Shown: piece after piece, positions 23,675 to 33,200 of the stretch
Position numbering within the stretch: the stretch's first letter is position 1
Layout of the letters: each line of letters begins with the position of its first letter
Assembly: GCA_023457355.1 (NCBI GenBank)
Contig: JAEWLW010000046.1
Span: forward strand, 16,993-80,992
DNA from: Bacillota bacterium
Lineage (GTDB): Bacteria; Bacillota; Clostridia; Oscillospirales; Ruminococcaceae
Reading direction: 5' to 3'
Length of the DNA: 64,000 bases
Translations under genes and position numbers: made by a program
The notes under the pieces: generated by a model
The model's database searches: none
Seen by the model: only the letters and a program-made list of their open reading frames with translations
What the model was told of the DNA's origin: nothing

Positions 23675-25318
23675 CTATTTTGCGCCCAAAACAACCTCGC
23701 CTTCGCTGTTCTGATAAAAGCGACACATATTGGCGATGTTGGTCAAACGGTAGGACGCGCTACCGATTGTAATGCGCAGCGGCGGGTAAGCCGTTGTGCA
23801 GGTTAATGTACAAGTAAGCGGCTGGGATTGCTGATCGGAATATTTTGAAATTTTCTTTTCCAACCGATTTTTCTTGAAGAGAACAAGGTTTAACTTTCCT
23901 CTATATTGCGCCAACAGTTTTTGGCGCTCTTGATCAGACAGGTTTTGAGATTGTTCTAAAAACAGAATATCGCTGTTGAGCGACTGGAATTCCGACAGAA
24001 CAGCCTTATGCTGCTGGCGGATTTGCAGGCGCTCTCTGAGCATATTCGGGGTAACGCCAAGCACAATGTTGATGGGTGTATAGGACCGCGAGCCAACAAT
24101 TTTAGCCTCTACAGAACCGAAGACCGTGATGCTACCGCCTACCAATGTTCCACGGCCTGTCAGGGTAAGCCCGCCGTCTGCTTCAACCGTTGAGTTGATG
24201 ACCGACTCAGATTTGATGTCGCCACCGGCCCGAACAGTACAATTCTCAATAAATTTTGCGGTAATATTCTTTTGCGCCTCCAAAATCCCTTTGCTCATGC
24301 CGTTGATGCCCTTTTGGAGAATGATATTGCCGCCGGCATAAATAGAGGCACCTTCCACAATGCCATAGACTGTTACATCGCCATTGGTCCGGATGGAATA
24401 GCCTTCACAGACATCACCGCTGACAATAACATTACCGGTAAAATTAATATTGCCGACCGAATTGTTAACATTTCCGTTGACCCTGAAGGTATGCTCAACA
24501 CAGAAACGCTTATCTTTATAAACGAGATTTCCGTCAATGGCGGCAACAAGCTGGCTCATATGTTCGTCAATCGTAACTAAGTCAACATTTTCACCACGCG
24601 GAATAGCCGGAGATTTTGCTATGCGTGGCCGCAGGGGTTTATTGTAGACGCTGGTGCCAATCGTGCCTTGCACGGGATTGATAATCTCGCAGATTACCGT
24701 GCCCTTTGACACATTATTGACAATATGCATATTTTTAAAATCAATACTGCCGTCAGGGCGCTGATCAAAACGGGGTTTATTGGTACGGTCCAAAAGTTCC
24801 CGAACATAACCGTCCGTACCTTCAATGGCGGGAATACCCTGTGCGATAACCACGGGCGTGTTATATAACAAGGACTCAGAACCTGTTTCAAAGAAGCTTT
24901 TTAGCGCCGCTTCATCTAAACCAAAAGTTATATGGCAATCATTCAAGACTCGGCGTAGAATCTCTAATGTACAGGTTTCCGGCTTGCCTTCCACTGGCGG
25001 ACGCAAAAGCAAGCGCGCTTTTGTGGTCGCTTTATTAACCTGTACCTCCAAGCGGGAATGCGCATCCCATGATAATGGTGGGACCATAAGACGAACCCAA
25101 TTGTCGGATTCATTCTCAGGCGCTGCAGATGACGCTTCAGCCGGCGGTTCTGTTTGCGCTGAAACACTTTGATCCGATACTTCATCTTCAGTCGGAGATC
25201 CGGATGATGTTGTATCAAAATTTTGCAATGAAATGCCAAGGTCTATCGGCTCATTCTTTTGCTTTGACTGCAGTAGCCGAAACAACAAACTGCCCTTATT
25301 TTCATCCGCTTGTTTCAT
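23675..25318 (-). CDS. FapA-family (DUF342) protein
   Basis: 547 residues. An N-terminal low-complexity segment (to about residue 70) and an N-terminal domain (WVRLMVPPLSWDAHSRLEVQV) are followed by the beta-helical DUF342 core of repeated short strands (VNGNVNNSVGNINFTGNVIVSG, GYSIRTNGDVTVYGIVEGASI, AGGDIKSESVINSTVEADG) and a coiled coil near residues 430-490. The family often accompanies flagellar or polar genes in Clostridia and Vibrio, with an unclear role in polar signalling or polysaccharide. It is the last gene of the main operon. Confidence 0.85.
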   Translation of the reverse strand: MKQADENKGSLLFRLLQSKQKNEPIDLGISLQNFDTTSSGSPTEDEVSDQSVSAQTEPPAEASSAAPENESDNWVRLMVPPLSWDAHSRLEVQVNKATTKARLLLRPPVEGKPETCTLEILRRVLNDCHITFGLDEAALKSFFETGSESLLYNTPVVIAQGIPAIEGTDGYVRELLDRTNKPRFDQRPDGSIDFKNMHIVNNVSKGTVICEIINPVQGTIGTSVYNKPLRPRIAKSPAIPRGENVDLVTIDEHMSQLVAAIDGNLVYKDKRFCVEHTFRVNGNVNNSVGNINFTGNVIVSGDVCEGYSIRTNGDVTVYGIVEGASIYAGGNIILQKGINGMSKGILEAQKNITAKFIENCTVRAGGDIKSESVINSTVEADGGLTLTGRGTLVGGSITVFGSVEAKIVGSRSYTPINIVLGVTPNMLRERLQIRQQHKAVLSEFQSLNSDILFLEQSQNLSDQERQKLLAQYRGKLNLVLFKKNRLEKKISKYSDQQSQPLTCTLTCTTAYPPLRITIGSASYRLTNIANMCRFYQNSEGEVVLGAK

Positions 25319-25361
25319 GATAGCCCCCCTCTTTTATAGGGATAATTTGAAAAGGAAACGT

Positions 25362-25850
25362 TTAAAACCGCCATTCGCCTTTAAGTGCCGATTTTATGAG
25401 CATAATGCCGGTGCCTGCGTCAAAATAACAAGTGCGGCCATAGTCTTTTCCGGTGTCTTCCGCAACGATAGGAATGCGAAACTTTGCCAATCCGGCTTTG
25501 ACGGCCTGTGTATTGCGGCGGCCAATGTTCCCCAGGGGGGAGTTGGTCGTTTCAGCAAACATTTGAGCACCGCCGGCAATTTTAGCCGTCAATACTGCCG
25601 CGCGTGCACCCTGAAATTGCATCGCTTTAAGCAGCTCAAGCAAAGCAGTATCTGCAAATTTAAGGGGTTGGCTGCTGCCGGAAGAAAGCTGCTTGCTGTC
25701 GGGAAGCATAATATGTGCCATACCAGCAATTTTTCGTTCGGCGTCGTGCAGGCAAATTGCCACGCAGGAACCAAGTGCAAAGGTGACCAGCTCATCTTCG
25801 CCCTTTACGATGTTCATATCGGCAATGCCAACCTTAACTGTGTTCTTCAT
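25362..25850 (-). CDS. cheD: Chemoreceptor deamidase CheD
   Basis: 162 residues with the CheD catalytic cysteine in TFALGSCVAICL, the histidine in GMAHIMLPDS and the AKIAGGAQMF patch. CheD deamidates receptor glutamines and enhances CheC phosphatase. The start overlaps the cheC stop (TAATG), giving a coupled cheC-cheD pair as in Bacillus and Thermotoga. Confidence 0.95.
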   Translation of the reverse strand: MKNTVKVGIADMNIVKGEDELVTFALGSCVAICLHDAERKIAGMAHIMLPDSKQLSSGSSQPLKFADTALLELLKAMQFQGARAAVLTAKIAGGAQMFAETTNSPLGNIGRRNTQAVKAGLAKFRIPIVAEDTGKDYGRTCYFDAGTGIMLIKSALKGEWRF

Positions 25851-26470
25851 TACTCGACCCCAAGATTCCGCATAATCCTTTGCAGGGAGTCTGCGGTCGG
25901 TATCAACAGAATATGGCTGGTCATATTCTCGGCTTCTCCGTTAAATTCATCTTGAATAAAAATAACTTTATCGCTGATGTCGGCGAAGTAGATGGCGGGA
26001 ACGCTCAAAATGGCGCCAACCATATCCACTGTCATGGAAGGCACTGAAATATCGATGGTCAGACCGGTCAATTGCGCGATAGCATTGACATAAGAAGCTG
26101 CCATAATATTGCCGATTTCTTTTAACGCGGAAATGGAGAGTTCGTCAAGCTCGTGAAAGCCCTGAAAACAACCGCCCAAAAGATCATTCACAATTGCGTG
26201 GGCAAAGTCTTTTTCAAGCAAAAACATCATCATGCCGCTCACCTCACCCGAGATGGTCAGCATAATACCGACAATCATGGTTTCCGGTCCGCCCAATTGA
26301 TCTGTTACCTTTTCATAGTCCAGAACACTGATGGTTGGAACACTGATGTTAACAGGTTTTTGCAGCATAGCGGCTAATGATGTGGCCGCATTACCGGTGC
26401 CGATATTGCCGATTTCACGGAGCACATCGAGGTGCATCGCATTTAAGTCACTGTAATCGTTTAATGCCAT
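25850..26470 (-). CDS. cheC: CheY-P phosphatase CheC
   Basis: 206 residues carrying both active-site helices of CheC: LREIGNIGTGNAATSLA near residue 15 and LKEIGNIMAASYVNA near residue 112, each with the Glu-x3-Asn pair. CheC dephosphorylates CheY-P and binds CheD. It precedes cheD and follows flhP. Confidence 0.95.
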   Translation of the reverse strand: MALNDYSDLNAMHLDVLREIGNIGTGNAATSLAAMLQKPVNISVPTISVLDYEKVTDQLGGPETMIVGIMLTISGEVSGMMMFLLEKDFAHAIVNDLLGGCFQGFHELDELSISALKEIGNIMAASYVNAIAQLTGLTIDISVPSMTVDMVGAILSVPAIYFADISDKVIFIQDEFNGEAENMTSHILLIPTADSLQRIMRNLGVE

Positions 26471-26505
26471 ATAAGTAAACCTCTTTCGTTACATAGAGAT
26501 GAGCG

Positions 26506-27294
26506 CTACCGCAAGTTATTAATCATTTCGTCAATATCGTCCGCAGCCTGCACCACGCGGGAGTTCAACTGGAATGAACGCTGGGCTTGAATCATATTGA
26601 CCATCTGATCACTGAGTTCCACATTGGAGTTTTCTAAAAAGTTCTGTAATACAGTGGAGGTGGTATCGCCGGATTTAGCGGCGACGGCCTTACCCGAAAT
26701 ATCGTTTGCGGTAAAAGAACCACCGTCGGCAGGCGTTAGACCATACGGATTTGAAAAATGATAGACGCCCAACGATTCAGCCAGCCCGTCTGTCACAGGG
26801 GAACCGCTATCGGTTAATGTCAGCGAAATTCGTTTGCCCTTGCCATTTAAGACATGTGCGCCGTCACCGGTGACCAAATAGGCTTTTTTCCCCTCAATAC
26901 TGACGTTGAAATTGCCGTTTCTGGTGTACTGTGTCTCCCCGGAGGCCGTTTCAATGGCAAAAAGGCCCTCTCCGTCTATGGCAAAGTCAAGCGTTCGACC
27001 GGTGGGAAGATAACCACCCTGTGTATAAAGCAGATTAACCTGACCGATGCGCACACCGTGGCCAACCATATCATAGCTTTTTTCGGCATCCGCCTGGTCA
27101 CCGGTCGCGGTGTCCGCAGTGGTGTTATTATAATTGCGGTGAATATTCATTCTGGTATAAAGAAGGTTTTGAAAAGAGGATTCCTGCGTTTTATAGCCGA
27201 CGGTGTTAACGTTAGCTATGTTGTTAGAAGTGATGTCCATATGCGATTGTGAAGCCAGCATTCCGGCAACACCCGTGTAAAAGGCAATACTCAT
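26506..27294 (-). CDS. flhP: Flagellar rod/hook-basal body protein (FlhP-like)
   Basis: 262 residues from ATG at 27294, six bases after GAGGTG. MSIAFYTGVAGMLASQSHMDITSNNIANVNTVGYK is the rod/hook N-terminal signature (NNIANxNTxGYK), and the C-terminus ends LSDQMVNMIQAQRSFQLNSRVVQAADDIDEMI. With the next gene it forms the flhO-flhP pair of distal rod proteins. FlgF/FlgG would be the proteobacterial names. Confidence 0.9.
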   Translation of the reverse strand: MSIAFYTGVAGMLASQSHMDITSNNIANVNTVGYKTQESSFQNLLYTRMNIHRNYNNTTADTATGDQADAEKSYDMVGHGVRIGQVNLLYTQGGYLPTGRTLDFAIDGEGLFAIETASGETQYTRNGNFNVSIEGKKAYLVTGDGAHVLNGKGKRISLTLTDSGSPVTDGLAESLGVYHFSNPYGLTPADGGSFTANDISGKAVAAKSGDTTSTVLQNFLENSNVELSDQMVNMIQAQRSFQLNSRVVQAADDIDEMINNLR

Positions 27295-27324
27295 TTTCAA
27301 CACCTCACTGAATTAATTTACAAC

Positions 27325-28092
27325 TTATAACGAAGCGATGTTGGCCGCTTTTTGCTCGATTTCATCGATCATCATCAGCGCTTTACTGCAACTTTGAAAT
27401 GTGCGCTGCGTTTCCATCAGGAGCGCCATTTCACGATTATAGTTCGCGTTGGAAGACTCCAGCATGCTCTGACCAATTTGGGGATTTGCGACCTCCGAAA
27501 GACCGGCCGTCTCGCCTATAACGCCTTCGCCGCCCGGCACCTGGAACAGGCCGTTGGGGAATTTTTCAAGCGCTGCCTCCGGCGATGCGGCAACTATTTG
27601 CAGGCTTCCAACCAGACGCCCTTTTGTGTTATAAACGGCGCCCTCGGAATTAACTGAAAAATCGGATCCGTCGATTTTAACATCGCCACGGGAGCTCTGC
27701 ACTCTGCCGACACCCGGCAAAATAAGATAGCCTTCTCCATCAATATCAAACTGTCCGTTCCGGGTAAGATATTGCTTTCCATCATCGGCTTTGACGGTGA
27801 AAAAGCCCTCCCCCTGAATTGCCAGGTCAAACGGCCGTCCGGTGGATTTTACAAAGCTCTCGTCAAACTGAGTTGGAACATCCTCGACCACTTTGACTGC
27901 GTCGCCCGTTCCGATGAAAGTGCGATTATAGCCCTGCTGGCGCATAAGAAGTTCCTGCTGAAAGGTTGTACTGACGACACGTTCGGCCTTAAACCCCGGG
28001 GTGTTGGCATTGGCCATATTGTTTGCAATAACGTTTAAGGTGCGCTGTTGCATCATCATGCCGGAAGCAGCGGTATAAAAACCTGTCGCCAT
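27325..28092 (-). CDS. flhO: Flagellar rod/hook-basal body protein (FlhO-like)
   Basis: 255 residues, same fold as the neighbour: MATGFYTAASGMMMQQRTLNVIANNMANANTPGFKAER at the start and SNANYNREMALLMETQRTFQSCSKALMMIDEIEQ at the end, with the central GEGFFTV motif. Likely distal rod. It sits between sigma-28 and flhP; GGAGGG precedes the ATG. Confidence 0.9.
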   Translation of the reverse strand: MATGFYTAASGMMMQQRTLNVIANNMANANTPGFKAERVVSTTFQQELLMRQQGYNRTFIGTGDAVKVVEDVPTQFDESFVKSTGRPFDLAIQGEGFFTVKADDGKQYLTRNGQFDIDGEGYLILPGVGRVQSSRGDVKIDGSDFSVNSEGAVYNTKGRLVGSLQIVAASPEAALEKFPNGLFQVPGGEGVIGETAGLSEVANPQIGQSMLESSNANYNREMALLMETQRTFQSCSKALMMIDEIEQKAANIASL

Positions 28093-28095
28093 ATG

Positions 28096-28860
28096 CTATC
28101 CCTCCAAATAATCTTTAAGATGGTTTCGCAGTTTCAAAATTGCCTTGGAGCGGGCCTGGCAAACCCGGGCTTCGCTGACTTTGAGAACCTCGGCAATTTC
28201 GTGAAGTTTCAGATGTTCAAAATAATAAAGTGAAATAACAAGGCGGTCTCTTTCACCCAGTGCATCAATAGCATCCATCAGCCTTTTATGCAGCTCGACC
28301 CGAATCAGCGACGATTCAGGTTGTTCAAAATCGCCCGCGGTATCCTCCGCGCTGTTTTCGACCGCGTTGCTCAACAGCATTTCAAACGAGAGTAAAACAG
28401 AGTTTGAAATCTCACGGTAATGCTTATAGATGATGGATTCGTCTACGCCGAGGTGATCCGCCAGTTCCTTAGCGGAAGGCACCCGCATAAATTTATTTGA
28501 AAGTGCATCATAAGCGGCTGTGATATCACGTGCTGTTTTGCGCACGCGCCGGGGCAGCCAGTCCTGCTTGCGGATAAAATCAATGTTGGCGCACTTGATT
28601 CTGGAGTAGGCATAGGATTCGAAATTGCCGCTTTTCTGCGGATCAAAACGTTCTATGCAGTCAATAAGTGTGATAATCCCGTTGTTGACAATATCCTCAA
28701 TCTCAGCATAAGAAGCGGTGATGCCGCGCATCTGGGAAGCCACCATTTTAGGTATGTAACTGTATTGCAGGACCAGTTGGTTGCGAAGTTCAATACTGGG
28801 CAGCTTCAAATAATGGGTCAACAGGGTTTGCGCTTCTTCGGGGGCCTGTTGCGTCTGCAA
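28096..28860 (-). CDS. RNA polymerase sigma-28 factor (SigD/FliA)
   Basis: 254 residues from TTG at 28860 (GGAGTGA six bases before). Region 2 contains YAEIEDIVNNGIITLIDCIERFDP and FESYAYSRIKCANIDFIRKQDWLPRRVR, the promoter-melting signature of the WhiG/SigD/FliA group. Region 3 follows, and region 4 has LGERDRLVISLYYFEHLKLHEIAEVLKVSEARVCQ. It should read the sigma-28-like promoters ahead of flgM and fliD and be held by FlgM. Being inside the main operon, it rises after basal-body genes. Confidence 0.94.
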   Translation of the reverse strand: MQTQQAPEEAQTLLTHYLKLPSIELRNQLVLQYSYIPKMVASQMRGITASYAEIEDIVNNGIITLIDCIERFDPQKSGNFESYAYSRIKCANIDFIRKQDWLPRRVRKTARDITAAYDALSNKFMRVPSAKELADHLGVDESIIYKHYREISNSVLLSFEMLLSNAVENSAEDTAGDFEQPESSLIRVELHKRLMDAIDALGERDRLVISLYYFEHLKLHEIAEVLKVSEARVCQARSKAILKLRNHLKDYLEG

Positions 28861-28891
28861 AGCTTGTCACTCCCTTCACTGGGGATAAGGG

Positions 28892-30958
28892 TCAGGAGAG
28901 GGCAATATTACCGAGTGCCTGTATCTGAACGGTGCTGTCGATCTCGCTGAACGAAAGCACGATGACGTTAGGATAGAACTGGTCGATCAACTTTTTATAA
29001 TACATTCTTACAATGGGGGAGGTCAGAATGATTGAATGTGGAATCAAATCGCGAATTTTGTCAATCTGTGCGCCGGAGGCTGAAATAATAGACTGAATGG
29101 TTGCGGGTTCCAGTGCCAGATAAGACCCGGAGTCAAGCTTTTTAACCGCACCCATAATCATATTCTCAATTTTTGCATCAAGGGTGATAACCTTCAGTTG
29201 CTCCGCCTCGGCAAACTGATGCGAAATAGTGCGCTTTAAGGATTGCCGCACATACTCGGTTAGCATGTCCGCGTCCTTCATGGAGGCGCCGTAATCGCCA
29301 AGAACCTCCAGAATTGTTTCCATGTCGCGGATGGGAACACCCTCCCGCAGCAGATTGCAAAGCACCTTTTGCAGGGTTGAGACGCCAACCACGCCGGGGA
29401 TGATATCGTTTACAATAGTCTCGTTGCTTTTCCGGAGGTTTGCCAGCAGGTTATTTACCTCCTGACGGGTCAGCAGCTCATAGGCATGCTGGCGTATAAT
29501 CTCCGACAGGTGCGTGATGATAACCGAGGTAGGGTCTATTAATGTGTAGCCCGCCAGCTCCGCCTTAATCTTTTTATCCAGGCTGATCCACTTGGCGGGA
29601 ATGCCAAATGCGGGCTCGATGGTGTCAATACCATCTATGGACTGCACCTTGCTGTCGGGCGCCAGGGCAAGATAGTGGTCAATTAAAACATCGCCTATTG
29701 CGATGCGCTCCCCCTTGAGCTTTATGCTGTACTGATTGGGGTTTAGCTGGCCGCTGTCCTTCAGACGAACCGAAGGGATGACCATACCCATCTCAATGGC
29801 AAACTGCTTTCGAAACATGACCACACGGTCGATAAAGCTTCCGCCGCTGGCCTCGTCCACCAAGGGGATCAGGCTATAACCAAATTCCAGTTCAACCGGT
29901 TCCACATTGAGCAAGCCGTAGACATTATCAATATTTTTATAAAACGAAGCTTCGCTTGCAACCTCTTCAGTGGGGGCTGCGGTAGTGGCAGCGGTTGCGG
30001 TTGACAATGCAGCCTTCTGTTTTCTCAAAATTATGTAACCTGTTGCTATTAGTATACCAGACATAAGCGCAATCTGCAACGGCGGGAAGCCAATAAATGA
30101 CAGTGAAATCATGACGCAGCCCGACAGAATGAGGACAACAGGCTGGGATAAAAACTGTTTGACGACCTCGACGTTGAGGTTCGATTCCGACGCCGAGCGG
30201 GTGACAATCATGCCGGTTGCCATGCTGATGAGCAACGCGGGAATTTGCGACATCAGGCCGTCACCCACCGTTGCGGTGGAATAAATGGACATAATCTGGC
30301 TGAAGGTACCCACATGGTTGACAAAGCCCATGACGATGCCGCCCAGAAGGTTAATAATTGTGACGACGATGGAGACGATGGCATCGCCCTTGACAAACTT
30401 TGTGGCACCGTCCATCGAACCGAAAAAATCGGCCTCGCGCTGGATCTTCTCGCGGCGGTGACGGGCCTGCGCCTCGTCGATCAGACCCGAGTTTAAATCC
30501 GCGTCTATCGCCATCTGCTTGCCGGGCATGGCATCCAATGTAAAGCGGGCGGCAACTTCGGCCACGCGCTCAGAACCCTTGGTGATGACCATAAACTGCA
30601 CGATGACGATGATCAGAAAGATAACCAAACCGATGATGACATTGCCGCGGATAACAAATTCGCCAAAGGTTTCAATAACCTTGCCGGCATAACCGTTGTT
30701 GCTTAAAATCAGGCGGGTGGAGGAAATGGTCAGGGCCATTCTAAAAACGGTTGTGATCAAAAGCAACGACGGAAAAATAGAAAATTCCAGCGGCTCCTTT
30801 ATGTACATGGTCGTGAGCAATATCACGAACGAAATAGAAAGATTCATGACAAACATCATGTCCAGCAGCGGCGTGGGCAGCGGGATAATCAGCAACAAAA
30901 TGATGGCGACTATAAATACCGCCACAATGTTGTTAAAGATGTTGTTTGTGTTCTTCAA
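28892..30958 (-). CDS. flhA: Flagellar export gate protein FlhA
   Basis: 688 residues from TTG overlapping the end of flhB. Eight membrane segments occupy residues 1-330, with the FHIPEP-family cytoplasmic linker KGSERVAEVAARFTLDAMPGKQMAIDADLNSG. The C-terminal domain (about 345-688) docks export chaperones. FlhA forms the nonameric ring of the type III export gate. The next gene is sigma-28, without the flhF and flhG genes that normally intervene. Confidence 0.97.
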   Translation of the reverse strand: MKNTNNIFNNIVAVFIVAIILLLIIPLPTPLLDMMFVMNLSISFVILLTTMYIKEPLEFSIFPSLLLITTVFRMALTISSTRLILSNNGYAGKVIETFGEFVIRGNVIIGLVIFLIIVIVQFMVITKGSERVAEVAARFTLDAMPGKQMAIDADLNSGLIDEAQARHRREKIQREADFFGSMDGATKFVKGDAIVSIVVTIINLLGGIVMGFVNHVGTFSQIMSIYSTATVGDGLMSQIPALLISMATGMIVTRSASESNLNVEVVKQFLSQPVVLILSGCVMISLSFIGFPPLQIALMSGILIATGYIILRKQKAALSTATAATTAAPTEEVASEASFYKNIDNVYGLLNVEPVELEFGYSLIPLVDEASGGSFIDRVVMFRKQFAIEMGMVIPSVRLKDSGQLNPNQYSIKLKGERIAIGDVLIDHYLALAPDSKVQSIDGIDTIEPAFGIPAKWISLDKKIKAELAGYTLIDPTSVIITHLSEIIRQHAYELLTRQEVNNLLANLRKSNETIVNDIIPGVVGVSTLQKVLCNLLREGVPIRDMETILEVLGDYGASMKDADMLTEYVRQSLKRTISHQFAEAEQLKVITLDAKIENMIMGAVKKLDSGSYLALEPATIQSIISASGAQIDKIRDLIPHSIILTSPIVRMYYKKLIDQFYPNVIVLSFSEIDSTVQIQALGNIALS

Positions 30959-32020
30959 CTATTTCAAATCCTTTTCTTTCAGACTGTATACAAAGGCCAA
31001 AACCTCGGCCACCGGCTGATAAAACTGTTCGGGAATTTCGCGCCCCAGGTCGACCGCTTCAAACAGGCCGCGTGCAAGGGGCTTGTTTTCCATCGTTGTA
31101 ATTTTATGCTCTTCGGCGATGGCCACAATACGCAGCGCCACCAGGTCGGCGCCCTTTGCCAGCACAACCGGCGCACGGTCGTGGTCGGGGTCATAGGCAA
31201 TGGCAACGGCGTAGTGGGTCGGGTTACGGATAACCACGTCGGCCTTCGGAACATTTTGCATCATGCGGCTCATGGCCTGCTTGCGCTGCAATTCTCTGAT
31301 TCTGCCCTTAATGAGCGGGTCGCCCTCGGTGTGTTTGTACTCTTCCTTAATTTCCTGCTTGCTCATGCGCAGGTTCTTCTCATATTCCCACCATTGATAG
31401 GCGTAATCTAAAATGCCCAGCAGCAAAAATACAACACCGGCAGTAAGCACGATGGACATGATGAAATCACTGAACACACTGAGCGCTTCGGTGGTTTCCA
31501 TGTCGACAAAGGTGCGGAATTTCGGAAGAAAAACAAGAAGCTTTTGATAAACAATATAAAGTAAAATTGAAATTTTGGCGCTCGCTTTGATCAGTTCCAC
31601 AAAGCTGCGCAGCGAAAACATCTTTTTGATACCGCTGATGGGGTTTAAGTGGCTGAATTTAAACTTGATGCTCTCGGTGGTGATCAGCATGCGGGTTTGT
31701 GCCATGGTCAGCACGATGGCGGTCAGCCCGCTGATTAAAAGCAGCGGCATTGCCGTTAAGCCGATGACACGGTAAGCGTCTATTAAAAAGATGCGCGTAT
31801 CCGCATCGGTGATGACTTTTTGAGTGCCGGCAGCCGTAAAATATTGCCGGATAACGGTTTGAGTTGTCTGAAGGATGAACGGCCCCAACAATTTCAGGGC
31901 GTAAAAGGTTATGAGAAGTGAAAAAGCCGTAACCAGATCGGTGCTTTTAAAAATATTACCTTTCTTTCGTTCGTCTTGCTTTCGCTTTGATGTTGCCTTT
32001 TCGGTTTTCTCGCCGGCCAT
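30959..32020 (-). CDS. flhB: Flagellar export switch protein FlhB
   Basis: 353 residues from ATG at 32020 (GGGGGG six bases before; an ATG six bases upstream overlaps that site). MAGEKTEKATSKRKQDERKKGNI is the FlhB opening. Four membrane segments follow, then the cytoplasmic tail with the NPTH autocleavage motif near residues 266-269 in VVIRNPTHYAVAI. FlhB switches export from rod/hook to filament substrates with FliK. A tail-only homologue is at 16571-16936. Confidence 0.97.
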   Translation of the reverse strand: MAGEKTEKATSKRKQDERKKGNIFKSTDLVTAFSLLITFYALKLLGPFILQTTQTVIRQYFTAAGTQKVITDADTRIFLIDAYRVIGLTAMPLLLISGLTAIVLTMAQTRMLITTESIKFKFSHLNPISGIKKMFSLRSFVELIKASAKISILLYIVYQKLLVFLPKFRTFVDMETTEALSVFSDFIMSIVLTAGVVFLLLGILDYAYQWWEYEKNLRMSKQEIKEEYKHTEGDPLIKGRIRELQRKQAMSRMMQNVPKADVVIRNPTHYAVAIAYDPDHDRAPVVLAKGADLVALRIVAIAEEHKITTMENKPLARGLFEAVDLGREIPEQFYQPVAEVLAFVYSLKEKDLK

Positions 32021-32054
32021 TCTCATCCCCCCTTTGAGATCGCGTTAAACCCGG

Positions 32055-32819
32055 TCAGGCGAGGGTCAGCAACGCCCGGTTGATATTTTCCAGCATAATA
32101 ACAATATAGTTATTTAAAAAAGAGGCAATAATCGGGCCCATCAAAAATAACATTGCGAGCCCAAGCCCTTGCTTGAGCTGAAAATTAATTACGAAAACAT
32201 GAATTTGCGGCACCAGCTTCATCATGATACCCATGACAATCTGCAATGAAAACTCCACAACCGTGAAGGGCAGCAACAGCCGCAACACGAGCGAAAATAC
32301 GTCGATAAACAGCTGAAGCATGAACTGAAACGCCTCGGGAGAAAGGTTAACCGCGCCAACCGGCACTATTTTAAAGGACAGCGCAAAAATTTGAATCATC
32401 ACCAGATGGCTGTCGGTGGCAAAGATGTAGAGTGCAAACAGAATAGTCAGCAGGTTACCGGTCAGTGAAATTTGTATATTTGTTGCGGGGTCAAACACTT
32501 TGGCCATTGCCATACCGAATTCAGTATCCATCCAGTCGCCGATGAATAGCAACAGGTAATAGAAAATTTGATAGACGAAACCGCAGATAAAGCCCATGGA
32601 AAGCTCACGGAAAATTGAAAACAACAGGTCGGCGCTATCATAGGAGATTTCAGGCGCCTGCAGTGCCGGGGCGATTAACATGGTTAAAATCAGCACCAGC
32701 CCGGCCCTGACCTGGGATGGAATATTTCTTCGACCCAGCAGCGGGTTAAAAAAGATAAAACCGGACATGCGGGCGAATACCAACAGGTAGACATTCAGGC
32801 CTTCAAGCTGTATTGTCAC
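32055..32819 (-). CDS. fliR: Flagellar export gate protein FliR
   Basis: 254 residues, GTG start behind GAGGTG. Hydrophobic throughout, with the family opening FARMSGFIFFNPLLGRRNIPSQVRAGLVLIL and the late MMKLVPQIHVFVINFQLKQGLGLAML. FliR joins FliP and FliQ in the helical export pore. Not fused to FlhB, unlike in some Clostridia. Confidence 0.95.
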   Translation of the reverse strand: MTIQLEGLNVYLLVFARMSGFIFFNPLLGRRNIPSQVRAGLVLILTMLIAPALQAPEISYDSADLLFSIFRELSMGFICGFVYQIFYYLLLFIGDWMDTEFGMAMAKVFDPATNIQISLTGNLLTILFALYIFATDSHLVMIQIFALSFKIVPVGAVNLSPEAFQFMLQLFIDVFSLVLRLLLPFTVVEFSLQIVMGIMMKLVPQIHVFVINFQLKQGLGLAMLFLMGPIIASFLNNYIVIMLENINRALLTLA

Positions 32820-32828
32820 GGCGGCACC

Positions 32829-33092
32829 TCACAGCAGAAGAATCAGGCTGAACAGCCAATGAACAAAATCCAGCATGGTGCTGATCATCCAGTGCCCGGT
32901 GAACAGCAGCATAAAAGCGATGATAATCAGTTTAGGTACAAAAGTAAGCGTTTGCTCATGAATCTGGGTGGCAGCCTGAAAGATGGCAACCACAAGTCCG
33001 ATCAGTATACTGGTAATTAAGAGCGGCGCCGCCAGCTTGAGCGCAACCAGCAGAGCCTGCGTAAAAATATCCATGATTTGGTTCTGCGTCAA
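32829..33092 (-). CDS. fliQ: Flagellar export gate protein FliQ
   Basis: 87 residues from TTG at 33092, five bases after AGGTGA; the GTG nine bases earlier lies inside that site. Two membrane helices with the FliQ motif LVVAIFQAATQIHEQTLTFVPK between them. The size is normal. FliQ has multiple copies around the FliP pore. Confidence 0.94.
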   Translation of the reverse strand: MTQNQIMDIFTQALLVALKLAAPLLITSILIGLVVAIFQAATQIHEQTLTFVPKLIIIAFMLLFTGHWMISTMLDFVHWLFSLILLL

Positions 33093-33200
33093 GCTATTCA
33101 CCTGCCTTCAGATTTTAACAGGTTATACTGTTCTTTGATTAAAGGGGAGATAAATCCGCAAAAAATCAATCGCGATATCCAGGCGAACATTACCGGAACA

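Noticed and set aside
25233..25955. 240-codon plus-strand frame opposite cheD and cheC
   Set aside because: Antisense shadow of two well-conserved genes with catalytic motifs on minus.
33102..33200. Small gene or terminator between fliQ and fliP
   Set aside because: No open frame with a ribosome site and no stem followed by T-run; the gap remains unexplained.
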